From Chloroflexota bacterium (lineage in GTDB: Bacteria; Chloroflexota; Anaerolineae; B4-G1), in NCBI GenBank assembly GCA_003648085.1, contig QMOC01000046.1, positions 1 through 9,748 of the forward strand: a DNA stretch of 9,748 bases, given 5' to 3'. The notes below the pieces were generated by a model. The model worked only from the letters and a program-made list of their open reading frames with translations, did not search any database and was not told the DNA's origin. Made by a program: the position numbers and the translations under genes. This document shows, piece after piece, positions 1 through 5,888 of this stretch (the stretch's first letter is position 1; each line of letters begins with the position of its first letter).

Positions 1-893
1 CAGCCAACCTGGAGCAGGAACTCGTCGTCGGCCAGTTCGCCCTCAATGAACTGCCTGACCAGCCCACCGTAAAAGGCCCGTATCGTCCGGGGGCCACCGT
101 GAGCCTCGAAGAACGCGGTCTCCATGAGCAACCGATCACGAGCGTACTCCTTGCCCAGCGCGACCAGTTGGCCCAGCCAGGCCCGCTTCCCCTGCCAGCC
201 CAATTGACGGACTGCATCACCCCGAAAGCCGTACTCGTCCACGGTGATGGTCAAGTGGAAGACGACGCCAGAACGCACGGCCTCTATATCAATTGGGGTG
301 CCGCCGGGGTAGACCTGAACCCGCTCCAGCACCAGCGCATCCGTTTCCTCCGGTGGCGCACTATCCCGCACCTGCAGGGCACGCAGGAAATCCCGGTTGG
401 CGTCGCGTCCGAAAAGTGATTCCTCCAGCCGTCGGGCGGCGTACTTGGCCTTCGGCCCCAACTGGCCCAGGTCGGGCTTGCGGCCGGTCCGCGTGTATGT
501 GCCCCACGCCAAAAGCGTGCGCAGCGCCCCCTTGAGCGACGAGCCCGGCAGATAGGGGCGGTCGTAGACGTCTTTGATCTGCTCGGGGATCTTGCCCTCG
601 CGTTTGGCGGGCTCGCCGGTCAGCGCATAGCGGAAGAGCACAGGATCGTCGAAATCGGATGGTTCCAGGAGTTCCGCCGCTGGCCGACCCATCAGCACCC
701 GGTTGACGGCATCGGTGTCCTCATCCTCGGCCCGGGCAAGCATCGCGTCTAAGAGCGCGTCTTCGTTCACCCGATAGGTGCGTCCCTGATACGACACCAG
801 ATCGTAGCCCAGCATCAATTCGGCCCCAGAGCCGATGTGCAGCGGCGAGAGGGTCTTGACCTCAACGGTCCACTCAGTGTGTAGTTTATCCAT
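1..893 (-). CDS. csm5: Csm5, type III-A RAMP protein (partial, C-terminus beyond window)
   Basis: Csm5 is the RAMP (Cas7-like) subunit at the crRNA 3' end (head) of the type III-A effector, and in other systems it helps crRNA maturation. I translated the frame by hand: 297 codons are open from the ATG at 893 to the window edge with no stop. Family signatures in order are PLHIGSG (residues 17-23), the LPGSSLKGALRT loop (115-126), a GRDANRDFLRALQVRDS segment (162-178), and FLLQVG at 292-297, the start of the glycine-rich RAMP loop, which is cut by the edge. The ATG overlaps the csm4 stop (shared 8 bp ATGGATAA), so translation is probably coupled. The Shine-Dalgarno sequence is only moderate (GGAG about 9 nt upstream). 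Identity as Csm5 rests on these motifs plus its place as fifth gene after csm4. How much is missing cannot be seen; Csm5 proteins are usually around 350-400 residues. Confidence 0.93.
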   Translation of the reverse strand, partial: MDKLHTEWTVEVKTLSPLHIGSGAELMLGYDLVSYQGRTYRVNEDALLDAMLARAEDEDTDAVNRVLMGRPAAELLEPSDFDDPVLFRYALTGEPAKREGKIPEQIKDVYDRPYLPGSSLKGALRTLLAWGTYTRTGRKPDLGQLGPKAKYAARRLEESLFGRDANRDFLRALQVRDSAPPEETDALVLERVQVYPGGTPIDIEAVRSGVVFHLTITVDEYGFRGDAVRQLGWQGKRAWLGQLVALGKEYARDRLLMETAFFEAHGGPRTIRAFYGGLVRQFIEGELADDEFLLQVG

Positions 894-1953
894 TGCCTTG
901 CTCTCCCATCGCCTGTCCGTAGCCCACGGGCAGAGCCAGTCCATAGCGCCAAACGGGATGTGCGGTAAAGATGTCCGGTTTCACGTCGGCCAGCCCGCCG
1001 TAGGTGGTTTGCCCGGGCAGTGTGCGTAGCACAGAGCCAGGCTCCAGCATATGCACGCTCTTGCGGCGCAGGTTGCGTCCCTCAGGCGAGTCCATCCAGC
1101 CGCGCCGGTTTTCCAAGCGGTAGGCAGTGCCCGGCCCTAATATACCCTCCTGTCCGGGCAGCGGCCAGCAGGAAGAGAGCGTCACCCAGCGCCCCGTTCC
1201 GTCTGCGTCCGGCAGGGCTACCGGCTGCGGCTTCAGCGGCGTGAAGAGACCGTACCCGCTGCTGCGCTCTCCGCCCACGCCGGCATCGCCCAGCACCTGA
1301 AGCAGTTCCCAGAAGCGGTCACGCCATCCATCGTCCCGCCAGACCACCAGCAGGTACAGCCCCGCGCCGGGGGCGAAGCGCACCTGCCCGGCCTGGTAGA
1401 CCGACGAACTGCTGCTGACGCGGTCCACCGTGACCCGGGGCACATCGCCGACCGTCCACATCCGCACCCAGCCTGTATTCTCATCGAGGAACCGGTCGGC
1501 CAATGCAGCCCGCTCATCGGCAGTGACCCAGACCTGCCCGCTGTGAAGCAGATTGCGTCGCTCGTAATATTGCAGCACATCTCCGCCACCGACCCAGGCG
1601 CGGAAGACGGTTTCGGAGATAAGCGTGATTTTCTTTTGGTGTTTCTGCTCGGTCGGATCGTCCTCCAGGCCGGGTACCGGCAGGAATGGTCGGGGAAAGA
1701 AGCGCACCTTCCCCGCGTAGGGCAGCCCGGCCGAGAGGAGCAGTGGCGGATCCCGGTTAGGTTCCTGCGCCGTGGGGAATTGCTCCAGAAAACCCTCTAA
1801 CCCGTCCCGGCCGTACAGTTCGCGCAACGTGAGGCAGAGGGCGGAGAAGAGGGTGTCGGAACGGGCCGTCAGCGCCGTAGCCTCCACCCCCACCCCCCGC
1901 ACGCCAAAGTGGAAGGGGGCGCGCGGTCGTAGAGGGTAAGCCATCGCTTGCAT
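886..1953 (-). CDS. csm4: Csm4, type III-A RAMP protein (Cas5-like)
   Basis: Csm4 is the Cas5-like subunit that binds the crRNA 5' tag and anchors Cas10 at the foot of the Csm complex. The 355-residue product matches the family in length (about 300-350) and layout. It shows an N-terminal APFHFG strand, a SDTLFSAL motif (32-39), PRVTVDRVSSSSSVYQAG (172-189), the glycine-rich GVGGERSSGYGLF loop (226-237), RRKSVHMLEPGS (296-307), and a C-terminal HPVWRYGLALPVG (332-344). The first ATG is chosen because AGGGGGTG sits just upstream of it. An internal Met at residue 4 is possible but has worse spacing. The gene begins 10 nt after csm3, and its ribosome site overlaps the csm3 stop. Its own stop overlaps the csm5 start by 8 bp. 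No truncation or frameshift is seen. Confidence 0.95.
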   Translation of the reverse strand: MQAMAYPLRPRAPFHFGVRGVGVEATALTARSDTLFSALCLTLRELYGRDGLEGFLEQFPTAQEPNRDPPLLLSAGLPYAGKVRFFPRPFLPVPGLEDDPTEQKHQKKITLISETVFRAWVGGGDVLQYYERRNLLHSGQVWVTADERAALADRFLDENTGWVRMWTVGDVPRVTVDRVSSSSSVYQAGQVRFAPGAGLYLLVVWRDDGWRDRFWELLQVLGDAGVGGERSSGYGLFTPLKPQPVALPDADGTGRWVTLSSCWPLPGQEGILGPGTAYRLENRRGWMDSPEGRNLRRKSVHMLEPGSVLRTLPGQTTYGGLADVKPDIFTAHPVWRYGLALPVGYGQAMGEQGNG

Positions 1954-1963
1954 AATTCACCCC

Positions 1964-2809
1964 CTATGCGCCGTAAGGCTCAAATCGGATCTTATCCTTG
2001 AGCCAGGCGACCAGGTTCCCTCGGTAAGGCTCTTCCAGCACCAGGCTGACCTGGGTTTTCTCTTTAGTGGCCTTGGGGATCTCCTTCCACTCTTTCTCAT
2101 CGCCATAGTTCTGGCGTGAGCGGACGCTGATGCGTAGGTTTTCGAACACGATTTTGCCACTGCCCCGGGAACCCAGCCCGCCCAGGTAATCGTCCTGCAA
2201 GAGTTGCATCGCCTCCAGGACGTGGATGAAGCGTTCCAGATCGGCCGGATCGTAGACGGAGAAAACCATCTCCAGGCCCTCAAAGCGGGTGCCGGCGGGG
2301 ACGCGCTCCATCGGACGCGGCGTGGCGGCCGAGGTAACGCGGTCAATGGCTGCTTCCCACTTGACTTCGGTATATGGCAGGTCGGTGTGGGCCTGCTGCT
2401 CCAGGCGGTCGGCTTCGTCATCGCTCAACAACACATCGCGCACCACCAGGCGGGTGGGGTTAGAGGATCCTTTGTCTCCGGGTACACCGTAGATCGGGCA
2501 GACCGGGCAGCCCCGATATGCTTCCAGTTCCTCACAGACGTGAATTCGCACTTCCTTGCCCTTGATGCGGCCGATAAGGAAATTCTGCTTCGCACCGGTC
2601 ATCTTTTCCCACAGTGAGCGCATCTTGCCCTTCAGAGAGGAGCCTGGGATGTAGGGATGATTCGTCAACGGGTCGCGCACCACGGGGTTGTCCACACCGC
2701 CGATCTCCAACGCTTCCTTGCCGCGTCCGATGTGGAGACCGGTCACCGCCCGGATGTCACCGTGCACGAAGATGCGACCATACAGATTCACAACGGCTTC
2801 ATTGGACAT
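1964..2809 (-). CDS. csm3: Csm3, backbone RAMP and target-RNA endonuclease
   Basis: Csm3 is the Cas7-like backbone subunit. Several copies line the crRNA, and each cleaves bound target RNA at 6-nt intervals. The product is 281 residues. It shows VTGLHIGRG (22-30), GGVDNPVVRD (37-46), IPGSSLKGKMRSL (54-66), YTEVKWEAAIDRVTSAATPR, and a C-terminal LGGLGSRGSGKI glycine loop. Aligning by eye to Staphylococcus epidermidis Csm3, Asp40 corresponds to the catalytic Asp32 and His26 to His18, so target-RNA cleavage should be intact. His90, Cys92, Cys101 and Cys104 form a likely zinc site in the insertion before GCPVCPIYG. The frame is open upstream to 2938, but that extension lies inside csm2 and is not Csm3-like. 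The ATG at 2809, behind AGGAGG with 6-nt spacing, is the real start. It follows the csm2 stop by 10 nt. Confidence 0.97.
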   Translation of the reverse strand: MSNEAVVNLYGRIFVHGDIRAVTGLHIGRGKEALEIGGVDNPVVRDPLTNHPYIPGSSLKGKMRSLWEKMTGAKQNFLIGRIKGKEVRIHVCEELEAYRGCPVCPIYGVPGDKGSSNPTRLVVRDVLLSDDEADRLEQQAHTDLPYTEVKWEAAIDRVTSAATPRPMERVPAGTRFEGLEMVFSVYDPADLERFIHVLEAMQLLQDDYLGGLGSRGSGKIVFENLRISVRSRQNYGDEKEWKEIPKATKEKTQVSLVLEEPYRGNLVAWLKDKIRFEPYGA

Positions 2810-2819
2810 GATTCGCCTC

Positions 2820-3245
2820 CTAGTTTGTCTTGCCACCGGCGGCCACGTGATAGGCCAGGATGGCTTCAAAGAACTCAACAAAACGGCTAAACCGCTTCCG
2901 GTCCCCCTGTATCTGCTGAATGGCCGGGATGAGCACATCTCTAAGGCCCTCTACCTGCTTTTGTCGCCTGGCCTGGTACTCCAGTTTGGGCTGCAGGAGC
3001 AGCAACTGGCGCATCGCTTGTTCTTGCGTCTCTTGCGAGGCTCCTTCGGTCCAGCGCATCTCAATCCGACGGACTGTACCAAAGATACCTCGGATCTGGG
3101 CCATTGATAGGCCGGCGTTCTTGAGGGACTTTCCAATTTGCTTGGCCCGCTCGATCAGCCGTTCGGCATTCCCCTCAACGATGATCTCGCGGATGTCGTT
3201 CTCCAAGTTGCCGGCTGCTCTTGACTGTCGTTTGGACTGACTCAT
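2820..3245 (-). CDS. csm2: Csm2, small subunit of the type III-A complex
   Basis: Csm2 is the small all-helical subunit. It forms the inner (minor) filament of the type III-A complex and contacts target RNA. The 141-residue product is typical in length. It carries the family pattern SMAQIRGIFGTVRRIEM (47-63), then LEYQARRQK (88-96), and a C-terminal RFVEFFEAILAYHVAAGG (121-138). The first 15 or so residues are basic and probably disordered. The ATG overlaps the cas10 stop codon in the arrangement ATGA, and a strong GGAGGTGA lies 6 nt upstream within the end of cas10, so cas10 and csm2 translation should be coupled. The presence of csm2 rather than cmr5 separates this locus from type III-B. 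Confidence 0.95.
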   Translation of the reverse strand: MSQSKRQSRAAGNLENDIREIIVEGNAERLIERAKQIGKSLKNAGLSMAQIRGIFGTVRRIEMRWTEGASQETQEQAMRQLLLLQPKLEYQARRQKQVEGLRDVLIPAIQQIQGDRKRFSRFVEFFEAILAYHVAAGGKTN

Positions 3246-5494
3246 TTTTCACCTCCCCGCAATTTATACTCGGCCCACCTGGCGGCAAGCCCCAGAAAAT
3301 GGATACGTTTTCCTGGCTCAATCCACTCTCGCTGAATCTTCAGTATCTCCTCCTTTTGCTCTTTGGGACAACCACGTGCCAGACGTGTCAGACTATAGGC
3401 GGCCATCCAGACCCAGCGCCCCCAATAAAGACGACGGAGGGTTGGCTCCTGACCAGCTTCTCGCTCTGCTTTTAAGGCGCGACATCTCGTATCAATAAAC
3501 TGCGTGTGAAGTATCTGGGCCACTCGCAACAGGCTGCGAGGTACTCCAGCGTCAACCAGGCTAGAGAACGACCGTTCGGTCTCCCGCAGCAATTCCCACT
3601 CCTCTCCCCACGCCACCACCTGGCCCAGGAAACAGAAGGCATCCTTCTCACATCCGTCGCGCGTATATTGCTTCGCCTTCCCCTCTGCCTCCCCCGCCCG
3701 CTCGGCCGCCCGATAGAGCGGGAACTTGCGCTCTTCTAGCGTCACGCCGCCGGAGAGGGTCAGATGGGGGTTGTGGCCGGTGTAGGCGGCGAAATCCCCC
3801 CGGATACGCTCCGCCAGGATCGGCATTCGATCCCAGGAGCCAACCACGAAGAGGTCATCGCCACCGGCGTAGATGACATAGATTGAGTTGTCGTGCTCCC
3901 CCTGGGCCGCCACGTCCCGGCAGATACGGTTCAAATGCCCGGCGAAGAACAGTTCCAGTGCCGCGCTCAACGCCGATGTCTGCGCCATCGAGCCCCGCAG
4001 ATACCGGCCGAAGATGAGACCCAGGTTGTCCACATCCATCCGCAGCACCCCCACCCGCTGGATGCCCTCCGATTGCCGGGCCATCAATCCAAAGTCCTTG
4101 ATCCGCTCGCCGGGCGGCACGACCAGGTCCGGGTAGTGCTCTTGAACCCATCGGCGGTCCGCAGCACCGATCCGTGGGGTCACGTTGGCGAGGAAGCGGA
4201 AACCGTGGACGCTTTCCAGGTCGGTGTGGTTAAAGATGTAGGCCGCCTCTCCATCCTCGACTCGAGGGGGATCGTGCTCGAAGCGGTAAGCGAAGCCGGT
4301 CAGGCGGGCCAGCAGCCTCGGCCAGCCGGAGTCCTGGCGGGCTGCGTCGTCCGCCGCCGCTACCACCATCCACAGCGGGTCGTAGGCGATATCCCTGGCC
4401 AGGGCTTCGAAACTGCGGCACAGTCCGCACTTCCTTACCTCCTCGCCTGCTTCTGTGGTTTCCGCTACCAACTTCTCTCCCGGCCGGGGCTCCCGCTGGC
4501 AGATATGACAATAGTCCAGTCCCCCTTTCCCCTGTGGCCGAAAAAGTGCTGACCAACCGTCTCTTTGGACGACTTCGACAAAGCGGCGGCTTTTGGCAGC
4601 GGCGACCCTGGCTCCCAGCCGCTCACGCGCAGCAGCGAACTCGGACGTCCCCACCACCGAAGAGGGCAGCGTTTCCCACGCCAGCGCCAGATACAGGTCG
4701 CCTTCGAATTCTTTCAGCAGAGATCGGTTGAACTCTGCCTGCCATTCCTCCAGCACAGCCTCGCTGCCCGCTGGTACCAGGAGTATAAAGTTACCACCTG
4801 CCGCGTAGATCACATTTGTCTCCGGCAGCCTGCCCAACTCGCGTCGCAATGCCCGTACCACTGCATCGCCCAACAGTTGCAGAAAGAACGAGCGCCCCCG
4901 CAACCCCTTGGCCGCGCCTTTAGACGTTATGGTGTAGACGAAATCCTGGATACCCGGGATGTCTCCCCCCACCAACAGGAACTCCTCGGCCGGCGCTTCG
5001 GTACCACCGGAGGCATACATCAACGCCGCCAGCGCCTTGAACTCGTCGTAAAGCGACACGCCTGCCTCACCATACGTGCACGGCACCGACCAGGCGTACT
5101 TGCGGAACAGGTGGATGAAGGTCTCAAACCGCCCCTCTCCCTCTGGCAACCGCCCGAACTCGCCGACGAATGCCTGCCATAGGTCTGTAGCGGACGTCTG
5201 CCTGTCGTCGTCCGGCAGTATTGTCTCCAGGGATAGAGGACGTGCCGGAACAAAGACCTGCTGCACCGCCTCGACTTTCGGCGGTTTGACCAGGGAGAGA
5301 ATGGACAGCAAGCGCTCACCCCTGCCATCGGGGTGCCAGTCCCGGGAAAGAATCCGGCCATAGTGGGAAAGCCACTGCGCTGACCTGTCCGGCAGCCTTG
5401 CCGGCGGGCTGCTCATACCCGTCCAGCGGCCCAGCGCTTCCACCGCCCAGCCGATCAGTGTTTCTTCTATCTCTTTGCGCCGTTGCTCTTCCAA
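3242..5494 (-). CDS. cas10: Cas10/Csm1, type III-A large subunit lacking the HD nuclease motif
   Basis: Cas10 (Csm1) is the signature large subunit. On target RNA binding its Palm domains make cyclic oligoadenylates from ATP. Of 750 residues, 145-210 hold the first Palm region (SLYDEFKALAALMY, EFLLVGGDIPGIQDFVYTI, GLRGRSFFLQLL). A C-x2-C...C-x2-C zinc motif uses Cys329, 332, 356 and 359. The second Palm has RMDVDNLG (485-492) and the cyclase motif IYAGGDDLF with GGDD at 544-547. A helical C-terminal domain 4 follows. Canonical Csm1 proteins begin with an HD domain (LLHDIGK near residue 15). Here only about 70 residues precede the Palm-linker segment LLSILSLV, and no HD dipeptide is present. 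The start is a TTG with GGAGGTGA 6 nt upstream; a TGA lies in frame immediately upstream of that, so no longer N-terminus is possible. It is the first gene of the csm operon and overlaps csm2 by 4 bp. Confidence 0.97.
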   Translation of the reverse strand: MEEQRRKEIEETLIGWAVEALGRWTGMSSPPARLPDRSAQWLSHYGRILSRDWHPDGRGERLLSILSLVKPPKVEAVQQVFVPARPLSLETILPDDDRQTSATDLWQAFVGEFGRLPEGEGRFETFIHLFRKYAWSVPCTYGEAGVSLYDEFKALAALMYASGGTEAPAEEFLLVGGDIPGIQDFVYTITSKGAAKGLRGRSFFLQLLGDAVVRALRRELGRLPETNVIYAAGGNFILLVPAGSEAVLEEWQAEFNRSLLKEFEGDLYLALAWETLPSSVVGTSEFAAARERLGARVAAAKSRRFVEVVQRDGWSALFRPQGKGGLDYCHICQREPRPGEKLVAETTEAGEEVRKCGLCRSFEALARDIAYDPLWMVVAAADDAARQDSGWPRLLARLTGFAYRFEHDPPRVEDGEAAYIFNHTDLESVHGFRFLANVTPRIGAADRRWVQEHYPDLVVPPGERIKDFGLMARQSEGIQRVGVLRMDVDNLGLIFGRYLRGSMAQTSALSAALELFFAGHLNRICRDVAAQGEHDNSIYVIYAGGDDLFVVGSWDRMPILAERIRGDFAAYTGHNPHLTLSGGVTLEERKFPLYRAAERAGEAEGKAKQYTRDGCEKDAFCFLGQVVAWGEEWELLRETERSFSSLVDAGVPRSLLRVAQILHTQFIDTRCRALKAEREAGQEPTLRRLYWGRWVWMAAYSLTRLARGCPKEQKEEILKIQREWIEPGKRIHFLGLAARWAEYKLRGGEK

Positions 5495-5497
5495 AGG

Positions 5498-5507
5498 TCA
5501 CCTCCCT
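5498..5507 (-). promoter_or_regulatory. Ribosome binding site fixing the TTG start of cas10
   Basis: On the minus strand GGGAGGTGA ends a few bases before the TTG at 5494 (GGAGG, 6-nt spacer, TTG). The TGA inside the site is in frame with cas10, so it closes the reading frame upstream. Both facts together fix the short N-terminus of Cas10. The same GGAGGTGA sequence precedes csm2 and the DUF3160 gene. Confidence 0.8.
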
Positions 5508-5568
5508 CAATTACATCCGGTCTACCACATCATTCCATCGCTTCCAATAGAGGACCCTCCAACCGATT

Positions 5569-5584
5569 TTGGAATCTATTCCAA
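5569..5584. promoter_or_regulatory. 16-bp palindrome in the csm leader, candidate operator
   Basis: TTGGAAT and ATTCCAA form a perfect 7-bp inverted repeat with a 2-bp spacer. Related half-sites (ATTCCA at 5532-5537 and TTCCAA at 5542-5547) lie between it and cas10. The symmetry suggests binding by a dimeric regulator. It lies downstream of the predicted promoter, a position consistent with repression, but no function is shown by the sequence. Confidence 0.3.
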
Positions 5585-5609
5585 TGCCTTGCACCTCCCT
5601 TCAACCGAC

Positions 5610-5649
5610 AAGCGCCGCCCGGCACTAAAACGTGCCCATGACGGCGCTT
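5610..5649 (-). promoter_or_regulatory. Nested stem-loop in the csm operon leader
   Basis: On the minus-strand transcript AAGCGCCG (5649-5642) pairs perfectly with CGGCGCTT (5617-5610). Inside it GGCAC (5636-5632) pairs with GTGCC (5625-5621) around a GTTTTA loop, with a 5-nt/3-nt internal loop between the two stems. That gives 13 paired bases in 40 nt, about 60 nt downstream of the predicted start of transcription. No U-tract follows, so it is not a classic terminator. A structured leader, a protein-binding site or a processing site are all possible. Confidence 0.45.
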
Positions 5650-5680
5650 CCTGCAGCAATCAAATCCTCTGTCTCCTACA

Positions 5681-5720
5681 CTATACTATTCGAACTCACA
5701 CGTGTTTTGCGTTAGTATAG
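5681..5720. promoter_or_regulatory. Inverted repeat overlapping the csm -10 box, candidate operator
   Basis: CTATACTA at 5681-5688 and its perfect complement TAGTATAG at 5713-5720 are separated by 24 bp, so arm centres are 32 bp apart, about three helical turns. Nearly at the centre is a second palindrome, ACACGTGT (5698-5705). The outer arm contains the -10 hexamer of the csm promoter, so a protein bound here would be placed to block or modulate initiation. No regulator gene is visible in the window. Confidence 0.35.
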
Positions 5721-5741
5721 CCCGATCCATCCCGAAGTCAA
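5714..5741 (-). promoter_or_regulatory. Sigma-70-type promoter for the csm operon
   Basis: Reading the minus strand, a -35 box TTGACT (5741-5736) and a -10 box TATACT (5719-5714) are separated by 16 bp. Each differs from the consensus in only one or two positions. Transcription would start near 5707 and run into cas10, leaving a 5' untranslated leader of about 210 nt. The -10 box lies inside one arm of an 8-bp inverted repeat (5681-5688 and 5713-5720). The match is seen directly; use of the promoter is an inference. Confidence 0.65.
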
Positions 5742-5770
5742 ATTTTGGGACTGGCGATTTTGCGCGTAGT

Positions 5771-5888
5771 AACGACCTCAGTCGTTCAAAGTTTTGATAA
5801 GAGTCGGGCCGGACGTTATGTCCGGCCCGGATGACGTAGGGATGGCCCTCGCGGTCGCCCAGAATGGGGGCAGGGGCAAGCCCTGCTC
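5771..5888. repeat. Cluster of short palindromes, REP-like intergenic element
   Basis: Three palindromes and one decayed one lie in 118 bp. They are AACGAC/GTCGTT (5771-5786, 4-nt loop), the 10-bp GC stem at 5805-5829, GCAGGG/CCCTGC (5870-5886, 5-nt loop) ending just past the DUF3160 stop, and a decayed pair GGATGGCC/GGTCGCCC (5841-5860). Palindromic mosaics of this kind recur between genes in several high-GC bacterial genomes, so a dispersed repeat is plausible, but copy number cannot be judged from one window. Confidence 0.35.
5805..5829 (-). terminator. Strong GC hairpin after the DUF3160 gene, possible terminator
   Basis: CGGGCCGGAC (5805-5814) and GTCCGGCCCG (5820-5829) form a perfect 10-bp stem with a 5-nt loop, 60 nt past the DUF3160 stop. 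Downstream on the minus strand the sequence is ACTCTTATCAAAAC, which is not a clean U-tract. It could be a weak or factor-dependent terminator separating the two operons, or simply part of a repetitive palindromic element. Confidence 0.4.

Larger units (their letters stand above)
5495..5888. other. Intergenic region between DUF3160 gene and cas10; no gene seen
   Basis: These 394 bp hold no supportable gene on either strand. Minus-strand frames are broken by frequent stops; the longest open stretch, ending at a TGA near 5533, has no recognisable motif. I looked for a detached HD domain here and found none. The half next to the DUF3160 gene (about 5771-5888) is GC-rich with short palindromes. 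The half next to cas10 (about 5495-5745) is AT-richer and carries a promoter and a leader of roughly 210 nt with further palindromes. There is no direct repeat array, so it is not a CRISPR array. Confidence 0.75.

Noticed and set aside
2810..2938. N-terminal extension of Csm3 to 324 residues
   Set aside because: The extra 43 residues lie inside csm2 and do not resemble Csm3. The ATG at 2809 has AGGAGG at ideal spacing and gives a normal N-terminus.
5501..5760. Detached or frameshifted HD domain upstream of cas10
   Set aside because: Minus-strand frames are short and interrupted, and none encodes an HD motif or a Cas10-like N-terminus.
5495..5888. CRISPR array or leader-repeat remnant next to cas10
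   Set aside because: No direct repeat of 25-40 bp with regular spacing occurs. The structured element at 5610-5649 is present once.
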